Below are positions 18,164 to 26,115 of a stretch of 27,175 nt of DNA, in pieces; within the stretch, counting starts at the first letter, position 1, and each line of letters begins with the position of its first letter. The notes below the pieces were generated by a model. It was not told where the DNA came from, did no database searches, and was given only the letters and a program-made list of their open reading frames with translations. Origin of the DNA: Alteromonas mediterranea DE (GTDB lineage Bacteria; Pseudomonadota; Gammaproteobacteria; Enterobacterales; Alteromonadaceae); the NCBI RefSeq assembly GCF_000020585.3, contig NC_011138.3, positions 2,939,785-2,966,959 on the forward strand. The letters run 5' to 3'. A program made the position numbers and the translations under genes.

Positions 18164-18327
18164 GTACATTTGCCATTGGGTAGCTTACATTGATATTCAG
18201 GCAATTAACCGAGGTCGCTATTTCGCGGAAAGACGCTTGATAAAAGAGGTTTTAGGCGTTGCTTTTGGCTTCACATTATCGCTAAGTACATAAGTTTTTA
18301 ACTGTTGTTTTGGTTTGTATCTGTCAT

Positions 18328-18351
18328 ACCAGTTATACACCTGGTTTTTTT
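18328..18351 (+). terminator. Weak terminator candidate downstream of the exported-protein gene
   Basis: ACCAG (18328-18332) and CTGGT (18341-18345) form a 5-bp stem with an 8-base loop, followed by a run of Ts. It lies about 165 bases after the stop codon of the gene starting at 16913. Confidence 0.35.
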
Positions 18352-18551
18352 GAAGTGATGAGGTGTGGTTATATGATTTCACTACTGACACAGTAACTCC
18401 CTAATGCTGCTTGCCAATGTCATTTATAAATGATGTTTATTGCTGTTTAGCAAGCCCTCGCCGTAGACAGAAGAACATGCGTAGCAACTAGGTAGAGCAA
18501 AAAGAACACCAGTATTCAATTAATTACGCATATTTCTACGCATGCGCTTTT

Positions 18552-18650
18552 CTATTGATAGCGCGCCCGGTACACGTCGTAAACATAAGTAATGAAGCCT
18601 CTCTTGCCTCGACTCGGCCCACCCATTCCTGCAAGGTTTACACGCGCCAT
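18552..18650 (-). CDS. Doubtful 32-residue mini-ORF or gene remnant
   Basis: Reading from ATG 18650 to TAG 18552 gives a short basic peptide with MGGPSRGKRGF and YVYDVYRARYQ segments. The frame is open a further ten codons upstream. There is no ribosome site and no promoter in view. Its composition looks more protein-like than most chance frames here, so it may be the end of a lost gene or part of an interspersed repeat. I would not treat it as an expressed gene without a homology search. Confidence 0.15.
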   Translation of the reverse strand: MARVNLAGMGGPSRGKRGFITYVYDVYRARYQ

Positions 18651-18831
18651 GTAATTCGATACATCAAGACTTCGTGCCCTATATATCCTGCACGTACTGC
18701 TTAGGAGGCTGGAATAAGCGAAATACCCATCAAAGGCAAAAAGGTTTAGATTATGTGGCGGCGTAAGCGAGTTTTACTCACAATATAGCGAGGGGCGGCA
18801 GCTTAAAAGCACGCAAATAAAGGAAGGGGTT

Positions 18832-18855
18832 GCTACCTAGATACAACTAGGTAGC
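18832..18855 (-). terminator. Hairpin downstream of der
   Basis: GCTACCTAG (18832-18840) and CTAGGTAGC (18847-18855) form a perfect 9-bp stem with a 6-base loop, 15 bases after the der stop. No T run follows on the minus strand, so it may stabilise the der mRNA 3' end or act as a poor terminator. Confidence 0.4.
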
Positions 18856-18870
18856 TATTTAAATCGACGC

Positions 18871-20316
18871 TTACTTTTTCTCTTTGTAGTAAGACATCAT
18901 ACGACGGCGCTTGCGCTGCTGCGCCAAAGTAAGGTTGTTCTTTTTACCTTCAAAAGGGTTGTTACCCTCTCTGAACTCAATCTTGATAGGCGTGCCCATT
19001 ATTTCTAACGCTTTTCTGAAGTAGTTCATTAAGAAGCGTTTATACGAGCTCGGTAAATCATCTACCTGATTACCATGAATAACGATAACAGGTGGGTTGT
19101 ACCCGCCTGCATGTGCGTATTTCATTTTCACCCTGCGACCGCGCACAAGTGGCGGTTGGTGGTCATCTTGCGCCATTTCCATAATTTGAGTAAGCAGCGC
19201 AGTATTAATACGCTTCGTCGCGCTCATGTAAGCTTCTTGTACCGACTCAAATAAGTTTCCAACGCCTGAACCGTGCAAAGCAGAAATAAAGTGAATACGC
19301 GCGAAGTCTATAAAGCCTAGACGACGGTCCATCTCGCGCTTTATATCATCTTTAATATCGGTACTTAACCCATCCCACTTATTTACCGCCACCACCAGTG
19401 AGCGTCCAGAATTGAGTACAAAACCCAATAAACTCAAATCTTGATCGGTGATGCCTTCTCTTGCATCGATAACCAGCAGCACGACGTTGGCTTCTTCGAT
19501 AGCCTGTAGCGTTTTTACAATCGAGAATTTTTCTACCGCTTCGCTGATTTTTTTACGCTTTCTAACACCTGCGGTGTCAATCAAAATATATTCTCGTTCG
19601 TCCCTTTCCATTGGGATGTAAACGCTGTCGCGTGTGGTACCAGGCATGTCGTAAACGACCACCCGCTCTTCACCAAGAATACGGTTTGTTAACGTAGACT
19701 TACCCACATTTGGCTTACCCACAATAGCCAGTTTAATAGGCAACTCTTGTAAGCGCTGACGCTGACTTTCTGCATCTTCCTCTTCTTCAGGCGCTTCGTC
19801 GATGATCTCCATATCAGGGAAGTCTGACTCAAGGGGTTTTAGCGCATCTTGCAGTAACTGGCTAACACCGCGACCATGTGCCGCAGCAATTTGCTTTATT
19901 GCACCAAGTCCGAGGGAGTAAAACTCTGCACTTTCACTGTCACCGTCAATACCGTCAACTTTGTTAGCAACGACAAAGATCTGTTTATTAATACGGCGTA
20001 AGTGATCGGCAATACCTTGATCTGCAGGAAGTAAACCCGCTCGTGCGTCAACCAAAAACAGTACGACGTCTGCTTCTTCTATGGCTAAAAGCGACTGCTG
20101 TGCCATTTCTGCATCAATGCCCTCTTCGTCGCCTGTAATACCGCCGGTATCCACTACAATAAACTGACGCTTTTCAAATTTCGCTTGGCCGTATTTACGG
20201 TCACGAGTTAGCCCCGGATAGTCAGCAACAAGTGCGTCACGGGTATTTGTAAGGCGATTAAACAAGGTTGACTTACCTACATTCGGGCGGCCAACCAAAG
20301 CAACAACGGGTAACAT
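18871..20316 (-). CDS. der: Ribosome-assembly GTPase Der (EngA)
   Basis: Der is an essential double GTPase that binds the 50S subunit during its assembly. The 481-residue product has two tandem G domains. The first has GRPNVGKS (9-16), DTGG (56-59) and NKVD (118-121). The second has GKPNVGKS (200-207), DTAG (247-250) and NKWD (312-315). An acidic linker ([11 protein letters not shown]) separates them, and a C-terminal KH-like domain ends in a basic tail ([16 protein letters not shown]). In E. coli der follows bamB; here it lies next to bamB too but has its own promoter after a strong bamB terminator. Confidence 0.97.
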   Translation of the reverse strand: MLPVVALVGRPNVGKSTLFNRLTNTRDALVADYPGLTRDRKYGQAKFEKRQFIVVDTGGITGDEEGIDAEMAQQSLLAIEEADVVLFLVDARAGLLPADQGIADHLRRINKQIFVVANKVDGIDGDSESAEFYSLGLGAIKQIAAAHGRGVSQLLQDALKPLESDFPDMEIIDEAPEEEEDAESQRQRLQELPIKLAIVGKPNVGKSTLTNRILGEERVVVYDMPGTTRDSVYIPMERDEREYILIDTAGVRKRKKISEAVEKFSIVKTLQAIEEANVVLLVIDAREGITDQDLSLLGFVLNSGRSLVVAVNKWDGLSTDIKDDIKREMDRRLGFIDFARIHFISALHGSGVGNLFESVQEAYMSATKRINTALLTQIMEMAQDDHQPPLVRGRRVKMKYAHAGGYNPPVIVIHGNQVDDLPSSYKRFLMNYFRKALEIMGTPIKIEFREGNNPFEGKKNNLTLAQQRKRRRMMSYYKEKK

Positions 20317-20442
20317 TTATCAGATCCTAAGGGTCATGAAAGCTAAAAAAGCACAAGCCACACACCAAATACAACTAACTTGGTTTTGAGATTGCGTCTC
20401 TAAATACGTGGTGTTTTACAAGAGGCTTTTGAGAATGGCCGC

Positions 20443-20471
20443 ATTATACCTTGTTCACTACCTAATACCAA
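20443..20471 (-). promoter_or_regulatory. Promoter of der
   Basis: On the minus strand TTGGTA (20466-20471), a 17-base spacer and a perfect TATAAT (20443-20448) are followed by GCGGCC. The predicted 5' leader is about 120 bases, the rest of the 309-base gap before der. I found no strong structure in that leader. Confidence 0.7.
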
Positions 20472-20551
20472 TGCAGTTCGCTGCGAGTTTAATCGTGAGC
20501 TTTTCGAGAATGCCTAGGGGTTATTTAATCGGTTGATGGGTTTTCGCCCGC

Positions 20552-20590
20552 CAAAAGAAAAGGCGCTTCAAGTATGCCTTGAAGCGCCTT
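20552..20590 (-). terminator. Strong terminator after bamB
   Basis: A perfect 13-bp stem AAGGCGCTTCAAG/CTTGAAGCGCCTT (20560-20572 and 20578-20590) with a 5-base loop is followed on the minus strand by TTTTCTTTT. It closes the bamB operon 35 bases after the stop. Confidence 0.93.
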
Positions 20591-20625
20591 CGCTAAGCTT
20601 ATTTACTGTAGCGTATCTACATCGA

Positions 20626-21885
20626 TTAGTTAGGTACTTGTACCGATGCCACTACACCATTTCGCGTAACAGCAACAACACTGTCGTCAACTTTTAGCGG
20701 TGCTGCGAAAATAGCGTCGTCTTCGTCATCGCCACCCACATCCAGTCGCGCTACCACTTCGCCAGTTTCTTGCTCAATCCAATGCAAGAAGCCCCAGTTG
20801 TCGCCAACCACAATGTGATCGCCAACCGGTGTAGCCGCAGTTAATGAGCGCTTCTTGAGCAAACCCTGAGACCATAGCTCTACGCCATTTCGTCTATCCA
20901 GCGCGTATACATTTGAGTTGTTATCAACAACAAAAATCTTATTGCCGTCGATGTTCAAGTTACGAAACGATGCGTATTCACGCTTCCAAATAACCCGGCC
21001 CGAGCGCAATTCAACGGCTGCTAGCGTGCCGTTATACGAAACCGTGTAAACTGTTCCACCAAATAAAACAGGTGTTGTATCAATATCGACAATACGCTCA
21101 AGTTCTGTTGCACCTGATGGTGTTGCTATAACCGTTTCCCACGCCAACACACCGGTTTCGATAAGGTTTACCTGAATTTTTCCGATGGGTGTTCCAACTA
21201 TGACACCACCGTTTGAGGCGATAGGACCTGAAATACCACGAAGTGTTAACGGGGGCGTGTCACCTTCATGTCTCCACACCTCTTCGCCAGTACGGGTATT
21301 GAAGCCAAAAAGGCTACCTGCACCTGTGTTTACCACAAGGATACCCTCATCGGCAGCTGGCGCCGCTAAGATTTCACCTGGCACGGTTGCATCCCACGCC
21401 AGTTCGCCGGTTTCTGCGTCCATCGCGGCGATATAGCCATTTTCAGTACCAATAAATACGTGTCTATCTGCTACTGAAATACCACCGATCCGTGCTGTTT
21501 CACCGCTGCGCCATAATTTGGTTACTGCGCTCATCATGCTTTCAGAGCGAAATTGCGCGAAATCTTTTTCCCACAACACTTTACCCGTTTCCGGCTCCAT
21601 CGCCACTACTGCGCCGTGACGGTCTGCTGCGTAGAGCTTATTATAAGCATAGACAGGACGAAGGCGAGAAAAGTAATGATCAACACCATCACCAATATCA
21701 CGCTCCCAAGCTAGCGTTGGAGAGAATTTGGCTTCAATTGGTTTTAAACGACGAATTTCGATTTCTTCTTCGTCAGCAAACCAGTCTGAAATTGTAGAGC
21801 AGCCAGACATTGTGATAGACACTGCTAATGCCATACCTATCGTGCGAGCAAATCGACCTTTACGGCCACACGTGTTGTGAAACAA
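20626..21885 (-). CDS. bamB: Outer-membrane assembly lipoprotein BamB
   Basis: BamB is a lipoprotein of the BAM complex that inserts beta-barrel proteins into the outer membrane. The product has 419 residues, slightly longer than in E. coli. A lipobox-like site ends in TMSGC, with C29 as the lipidated residue after a basic N-terminus and hydrophobic core. The mature part is an eight-bladed PQQ-type propeller, seen as repeated G-x-x-x-W motifs (GKVLWEK, GELAWDA, GEEVWRH, GRVIWKR, GVELWSQ). The start is a TTG at 21885 with AGAGG eight bases upstream; the next ATG (M18) would leave no basic n-region, so TTG is preferred. It is last in the rodZ-ispG-hisS-yfgM-bamB order. Confidence 0.95.
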   Translation of the reverse strand: MFHNTCGRKGRFARTIGMALAVSITMSGCSTISDWFADEEEIEIRRLKPIEAKFSPTLAWERDIGDGVDHYFSRLRPVYAYNKLYAADRHGAVVAMEPETGKVLWEKDFAQFRSESMMSAVTKLWRSGETARIGGISVADRHVFIGTENGYIAAMDAETGELAWDATVPGEILAAPAADEGILVVNTGAGSLFGFNTRTGEEVWRHEGDTPPLTLRGISGPIASNGGVIVGTPIGKIQVNLIETGVLAWETVIATPSGATELERIVDIDTTPVLFGGTVYTVSYNGTLAAVELRSGRVIWKREYASFRNLNIDGNKIFVVDNNSNVYALDRRNGVELWSQGLLKKRSLTAATPVGDHIVVGDNWGFLHWIEQETGEVVARLDVGGDDEDDAIFAAPLKVDDSVVAVTRNGVVASVQVPN

Positions 21886-21929
21886 ATTGCGTACCTCTTT
21901 ATTTTTTATACCAGCCCAAAGGCTAACGC

Positions 21930-22550
21930 TTACTGAGATGCTGAAACCGATAAGTTATCTAGCTTCATTTGTAAAAGCGGGTTATTGGCATTTTTTTCTA
22001 ACGCATTTGAATAAGCTAAACGAGCATCATCAAACTTACCTTGTTTTTGATACACATCGCCTTTTAATTCAGAAATCTCTGCTGAAAATGCGTCGTTAGT
22101 TACGTTGCTAAGCGTAGACAACGCCGCGTCCAGCTGGTTCATTTCAATTTGCACTCGAGACAAACGAAGTGACGCAAGTACCTTAAGCTCGTCATTTTCA
22201 GCAAAGGTGACTACGCTATTTAAATGAGACGCAGCGGCATCTAAATCGCCGGCGTCTACTGCTTGTTTCGCGGCAAGAAGACCGGCAATGCTGGCATAGC
22301 CACTGTCTTTGTTTTCTTCAATGAACGCATTCACTTTAGCATCGCTACCTTCGCTTCCGAAGGTTTCAACCGCATTTTGATAAGCAACTGATGCTGCTTC
22401 TTTGCTCTCAATTTGTGTTTCTGAATAGTAGCGCCAGCCCCAAAGGCCGCCTAAACCTAGCGCTGCGCCCACAATGATGGCAGTACCGTGCTCTTTCCAA
22501 AAACGCTTTATCGCTTCTACTTGTTGTTCTTCTGTTGCGAACTGTTCCAT
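21930..22550 (-). CDS. yfgM: YfgM-family inner-membrane TPR protein (ancillary SecYEG translocon subunit)
   Basis: YfgM in E. coli is a single-pass inner-membrane protein with a periplasmic TPR domain; it contacts SecYEG and the chaperone PpiD. This 206-residue protein has the same plan: a short cytoplasmic start (MEQFATEEQQVEAIKRFWKE), a membrane helix about 22-41 (rich in Gly), then TPR-like helices to the end. The conserved N-terminal EEQQVEAIKRFWKEHG is typical. ATG 22550 has AGAGGA just upstream. It lies 12 bases after hisS and 44 before bamB, so the three form an operon. Confidence 0.92.
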   Translation of the reverse strand: MEQFATEEQQVEAIKRFWKEHGTAIIVGAALGLGGLWGWRYYSETQIESKEAASVAYQNAVETFGSEGSDAKVNAFIEENKDSGYASIAGLLAAKQAVDAGDLDAAASHLNSVVTFAENDELKVLASLRLSRVQIEMNQLDAALSTLSNVTNDAFSAEISELKGDVYQKQGKFDDARLAYSNALEKNANNPLLQMKLDNLSVSASQ

Positions 22551-22562
22551 GATGTCCTCTTC

Positions 22563-23846
22563 TTATTTTGCGCTCAGCATCTCAGCAACCTTATCCGCTA
22601 AGGTGTCAAAGCTTACTGTAACTTGTTCTTGACCGTCGCGTAGTGGTTTTACACCCACTTCACGAGACTGCATTTCGTCACTACCTAACAACAGCGCCAA
22701 ACGTGCACCGGTTTTGTCTGCACGCTTCAATTGCTTTTTAAAGTTGCCGCCACCGCAGTGCATCATAATGCGGATATTAGGCAGCGCGTTACGAAGCGCT
22801 TCTGACACTTCTATGGCATAAGGCTGGGCATCGTCACCCATAGCTGTCACGTAAACATCGGCAAAGCTTGTATCTTGGCCTTCTTCGGTTAGCGTAGTCA
22901 GTAACAGTACCAAACGTTCAATACCCATGGCAAAACCAACCGCTGGAGTCGCTTTACCACCTAACTGTTCGACTAGACCATCATAACGACCGCCAGCACA
23001 CACTGTGCCCTGCGCACCCAAGCTATCGGTTACCCATTCAAACACTGTTCTGTTGTAGTAGTCTAACCCACGCACTAAGCGCGGGTTAATTTCAAATTCG
23101 ATACCGGCTTGTGTAAGTCGCGCACACAATGTGTCGAAATGTGCCTTAGACTCATCATCTAAGTGGTCGATAAGGGCCGGCGCGTCTGCAATGGCAGCCT
23201 GAACATCTGGGTTCTTCGAATCAAGCACGCGAAGCGGGTTGGTTTCAAGGCGACGCAGCGAATCTTCATCAAGCTGGTCAGCTCTTTCCTTTAAAAACGC
23301 CACAAGAGTATCGCGGTACGCCGCACGTGCCTCGTTCGAGCCTAGCGTGTTGATTTGTAGTTTTACATGCTGCTCTATGCCAAAGGATTTCCAGAAGCGT
23401 GCACTAAGGAGGATCACTTCTAAATCTATGTCAGGTCCATCCATGCCATAGGTTTCAACGCCAAATTGGTGAAACTGGCGATAGCGACCTTTTTGTGGGC
23501 GCTCGTGGCGAAACATTGGGCCCATGTACCATAGTCGCTGTTGCTGGTTATACAGTAACCCATGCTCGTTACCCGCACGCACGCAACTTGCTGTACCCTC
23601 TGGACGCAGCGTCAAGCTATCGCCATTTCTATCTTCAAAGGTATACATTTCCTTTTCAACGATATCGGTAACTTCACCAATAGAGCGCTTAAATAGATCG
23701 GTGCTTTCAACGATGGGGGTGCGTATTTCCTGGTAGCCATAACTCGCCACAACCTGACGAAGTACAGATTCTACCTTTTGCCATGTGCCGGAAATCTCCG
23801 GTAGGCAGTCATTCATGCCTCGAATTGCCTGAATAGTCTTAGCCAC
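22563..23846 (-). CDS. hisS: Histidyl-tRNA synthetase
   Basis: HisS charges tRNA-His in the cytoplasm. The 427-residue product aligns by eye with E. coli HisS throughout: [11 protein letters not shown] at the start, [18 protein letters not shown] (motif 2 region, about 68-85), [16 protein letters not shown], the histidine-specific [15 protein letters not shown] and GGRYDGL, motif 3 ([13 protein letters not shown]) and a C-terminal anticodon-binding domain. The start is GTG 23846, giving the conserved N-terminus; upstream ribosome pairing is weak. The cognate tRNA-His gene is at the other end of this window. A hairpin with an embedded -10 box lies just upstream. Confidence 0.97.
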   Translation of the reverse strand: MAKTIQAIRGMNDCLPEISGTWQKVESVLRQVVASYGYQEIRTPIVESTDLFKRSIGEVTDIVEKEMYTFEDRNGDSLTLRPEGTASCVRAGNEHGLLYNQQQRLWYMGPMFRHERPQKGRYRQFHQFGVETYGMDGPDIDLEVILLSARFWKSFGIEQHVKLQINTLGSNEARAAYRDTLVAFLKERADQLDEDSLRRLETNPLRVLDSKNPDVQAAIADAPALIDHLDDESKAHFDTLCARLTQAGIEFEINPRLVRGLDYYNRTVFEWVTDSLGAQGTVCAGGRYDGLVEQLGGKATPAVGFAMGIERLVLLLTTLTEEGQDTSFADVYVTAMGDDAQPYAIEVSEALRNALPNIRIMMHCGGGNFKKQLKRADKTGARLALLLGSDEMQSREVGVKPLRDGQEQVTVSFDTLADKVAEMLSAK

Positions 23847-23874
23847 GTGAAATTCTCATACTGCTAAATAGTGA

Positions 23875-23898
23875 AAAGCCCCGCATTATAGGGGCTTT
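23875..23898 (-). terminator. Terminator-like hairpin between ispG and hisS
   Basis: AAAGCCCC (23875-23882) and GGGGCTTT (23891-23898) form a perfect 8-bp stem with an 8-base loop. On the minus strand the tail is a short T run (TTTTCAC), so read-through is likely. The loop contains TATAAT, the -10 of the candidate hisS promoter. Confidence 0.6.
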
Positions 23899-23913
23899 GG
23901 GAGTAAACAACAA
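23885..23913 (-). promoter_or_regulatory. Candidate internal promoter for hisS
   Basis: On the minus strand TTGTTG (23908-23913), a 17-base spacer and a perfect TATAAT (23885-23890) lie 40 to 67 bases before hisS. Bases after the -10 are GCGGGG. It would allow hisS-yfgM-bamB expression apart from rodZ-ispG. Confidence 0.6.
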
Positions 23914-23929
23914 CGAACAAAAAGGTCTC

Positions 23930-25048
23930 TTAGTCTTTCACCGAAACCTGAATTTTATTTTGCTCGCTTAGGCGCGCTGCTTTAGCACGGATTTTCGCTT
24001 CTAGCTTGTCAACGAGATCGTCATTTGGAAGGCGCTCTTTAACCCGTTTCCCGTCTTCGTATAAGCCGCTCATATTGCGTGCGCCGGTAAGCCCTAAGTC
24101 TGATACTTCAGCTTCCCCAGGGCCGTTAACCACACACCCGATAATGGAAACATCCATTGGGGTTAGAATATCTTCTAGCCTCTGCTCTAACGCGTTTACC
24201 GTGCCGATAACGTCAAACTCTTGTCTTGAGCAGCTAGGGCATGCAATAAAGTTGATACCGCGAGAGCGAATGCGCAGCGACTTTAAGATATCGAAGCCAA
24301 CTTTGATTTCTTCTACCGGGTCAGCAGCAAGTGAAACACGTACTGTATCACCTATGCCTTCGGCCAGAAGCATACCCAAACCGACGGCGCTTTTAACCGC
24401 CCCAGCTCGTTGCCCACCGGCTTCGGTAATACCTAAATGAAGGGGTTGGTCGATTTTTTGTGCCAATAAGCGATAGGCGCCAACAGCCAAAAATACATCA
24501 GAAGCTTTAACACTGACTTTGAACTGGTCAAAATTGAGCTTATCTAGAATATCTACATGGCGCATGGCTGACTCAACCAGCGCTTCTGGCGTGGGCTCAC
24601 CATACTTTTCTTGTAAGTCTTTCTCTAGCGATCCGCCATTAACACCAATCCGAATAGGAATATTTTTGTCTTTCGCGCAGTCAACCACAGAGCGAACGCG
24701 CTCCATATTGCCAATGTTGCCCGGGTTTATGCGCAAGCAGTCTACGCCGTACTCTGCCACTTTCAGGGCTATGCGATAGTCAAAGTGAATATCGGCGACC
24801 AAGGGTACGCTTACCTGCTTCTTTATTTCCTTGAATGCTTCTGCCGCTTCCATGGTAGGTACAGATACACGAACTATCTCACCACCGACAGCTACAATTC
24901 GGTTTATCTGATCTACTGTCGCTGCCACATCTGTGGTGCGAGTATTTGTCATGGATTGAACAGCAATGGGAGCACCATCGCCAATGGGAACATTACCTAC
25001 ATTAATACGCGTAGACTTTCTGCGTTTAATAGGGCTTTCTGCAAACAT
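23930..25048 (-). CDS. ispG: 4-hydroxy-3-methylbut-2-enyl diphosphate synthase (flavodoxin), IspG/GcpE
   Basis: IspG reduces methylerythritol cyclodiphosphate to HMBPP, the penultimate step of the MEP isoprenoid pathway. The 372-residue product has E. coli-like numbering: the [4Fe-4S] ligands are C270, C273 (ACPSCSRQ) and C305 ([11 protein letters not shown]), with E312 completing the site. The N-terminal TIM-barrel half shows IAVQSMTNT and RINPGNIG. The start is ATG 25048, with AGGT eight bases upstream in the end of rodZ. It lies 8 bases after rodZ, so the two are co-transcribed. Confidence 0.97.
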   Translation of the reverse strand: MFAESPIKRRKSTRINVGNVPIGDGAPIAVQSMTNTRTTDVAATVDQINRIVAVGGEIVRVSVPTMEAAEAFKEIKKQVSVPLVADIHFDYRIALKVAEYGVDCLRINPGNIGNMERVRSVVDCAKDKNIPIRIGVNGGSLEKDLQEKYGEPTPEALVESAMRHVDILDKLNFDQFKVSVKASDVFLAVGAYRLLAQKIDQPLHLGITEAGGQRAGAVKSAVGLGMLLAEGIGDTVRVSLAADPVEEIKVGFDILKSLRIRSRGINFIACPSCSRQEFDVIGTVNALEQRLEDILTPMDVSIIGCVVNGPGEAEVSDLGLTGARNMSGLYEDGKRVKERLPNDDLVDKLEAKIRAKAARLSEQNKIQVSVKD

Positions 25049-25056
25049 CTAATTAC

Positions 25057-26109
25057 CTATAAAGGAAGTGCGAACCGAGCTGTTTTACCATTTTGGTATG
25101 AAGAAATATCAACAGACTCGCCGTTAACTGATATGCGCACATTATCCGGTGCACCGAGCGTAACTTCAACAGGAGGTACGCCTTGAATTTCCATAACGCG
25201 TCCTTTTTGCTTAACCCCATAGGCTATTGCTTCACCAGACGCGTCTTTAATATTTACCCAGCAATCATCGTCAAAGGTAAAAGTCATTGAGATAGGTGCT
25301 GCACTACTTTGTGTATTGATTTTCAGGCTAGACTGTTGAACTTCATTGTCGCCGCTAACTAGCGCCGTTAGATTATTGCTATCATCGACGGTTGTATCTG
25401 GGGCCGAGATAGCCCCATCGTTTAAACTACCGTCTTGAGCAAAGTCATCATCTTGTGGGCCGGTGTCTTCGCCAGATTGCGACTCGCCCACTTCAGCGCT
25501 ACGCGACGTTAACGTGTCATTACCTAAGGTTGATGCTTGCGAGGCAGTATTGTCTGATGAAATACGCTTTTCGGCCTGTGAACTACTCGTTCCACGTTCG
25601 GTTGATGAAATAGGCGTATTAGCAGTCTCACGCTTAACCGCTTCGGTAAGGGGTAACTCGGCAACAGACTCGTCATTAGGTTGTTGATACCACCAGACCA
25701 CTACACCGGCTATAATAAGAAGCAGAATAATGTAAGTAACCATCATCCATCTGTCATCGTGTGTCTGTTTTGCGACACGCTTTGAAAAACTTTGTAGCTT
25801 TTCAGAAGACGGAACAGATGTTTGGTTGTGAAACCGCTCAAACGCTTCAATAACCTCATGAGAATTCATGCCTAATTGCTTAGCATAATTTCTTACGTAT
25901 CCCTTCGTAAACGTAACCGACGATCTCTCATCAATAACGTCACTTTCTAAATCATTGATTTGAAATGATTTTAGAAATAATTTATCGGCAATGTCTTGTT
26001 GGGACAAACCTAGCGTTTCACGGCGCGCTTTTAGCATTGCCCCCGGGCTTGGCGTATTTTCTTGTTGTTGCGAAGTTACTTCTTGATTCGCTTTTTCTTC
26101 TGACACCAT
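25057..26109 (-). CDS. rodZ: Cytoskeletal shape protein RodZ
   Basis: RodZ links the MreB cytoskeleton to the wall-synthesis machinery and sets rod shape. The 350-residue product has an N-terminal helix-turn-helix domain (about residues 23-90; LGLSQQDIADKL), a basic stretch, one membrane helix (about 121-140) and a long Ser/Thr/Asp/Gln-rich periplasmic linker (about 145-270). A C-terminal beta domain of the DUF4115 type follows (FTFDDDCWVNIKDASGE to the end). The ATG at 26109 lies 6 bases after pilW and is preceded by AGGAGG and AAGG. Confidence 0.93.
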   Translation of the reverse strand: MVSEEKANQEVTSQQQENTPSPGAMLKARRETLGLSQQDIADKLFLKSFQINDLESDVIDERSSVTFTKGYVRNYAKQLGMNSHEVIEAFERFHNQTSVPSSEKLQSFSKRVAKQTHDDRWMMVTYIILLLIIAGVVVWWYQQPNDESVAELPLTEAVKRETANTPISSTERGTSSSQAEKRISSDNTASQASTLGNDTLTSRSAEVGESQSGEDTGPQDDDFAQDGSLNDGAISAPDTTVDDSNNLTALVSGDNEVQQSSLKINTQSSAAPISMTFTFDDDCWVNIKDASGEAIAYGVKQKGRVMEIQGVPPVEVTLGAPDNVRISVNGESVDISSYQNGKTARFALPL

Positions 26110-26115
26110 TAAACC

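Larger units (their letters stand above)
18164..18870. other. 707-base intergenic region between convergent genes
   Basis: No convincing gene is visible between the exported-protein gene and der. The region holds a weak terminator (18328-18351), a 14-bp palindrome TCATTTATAAATGA (18420-18433) nested inside a GCTTGC/GCAAGC pair, a 32-codon minus-strand frame (18552-18650) and a 9-bp hairpin (18832-18855). The sequence CAACTAGGTAG occurs at 18485 and again at 18844. It could be a decayed mobile or repeated element, or simply unconstrained spacer. Confidence 0.5.

Noticed and set aside
17846..18169. A 107-residue minus-strand ORF
   Set aside because: It is antisense to the end of the exported-protein gene and has a composition expected of a shadow frame.
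18485..18854. The direct repeat CAACTAGGTAG as ends of a mobile element
   Set aside because: Eleven bases in a 700-base region is not far from chance, and no transposase or terminal inverted repeats accompany it.
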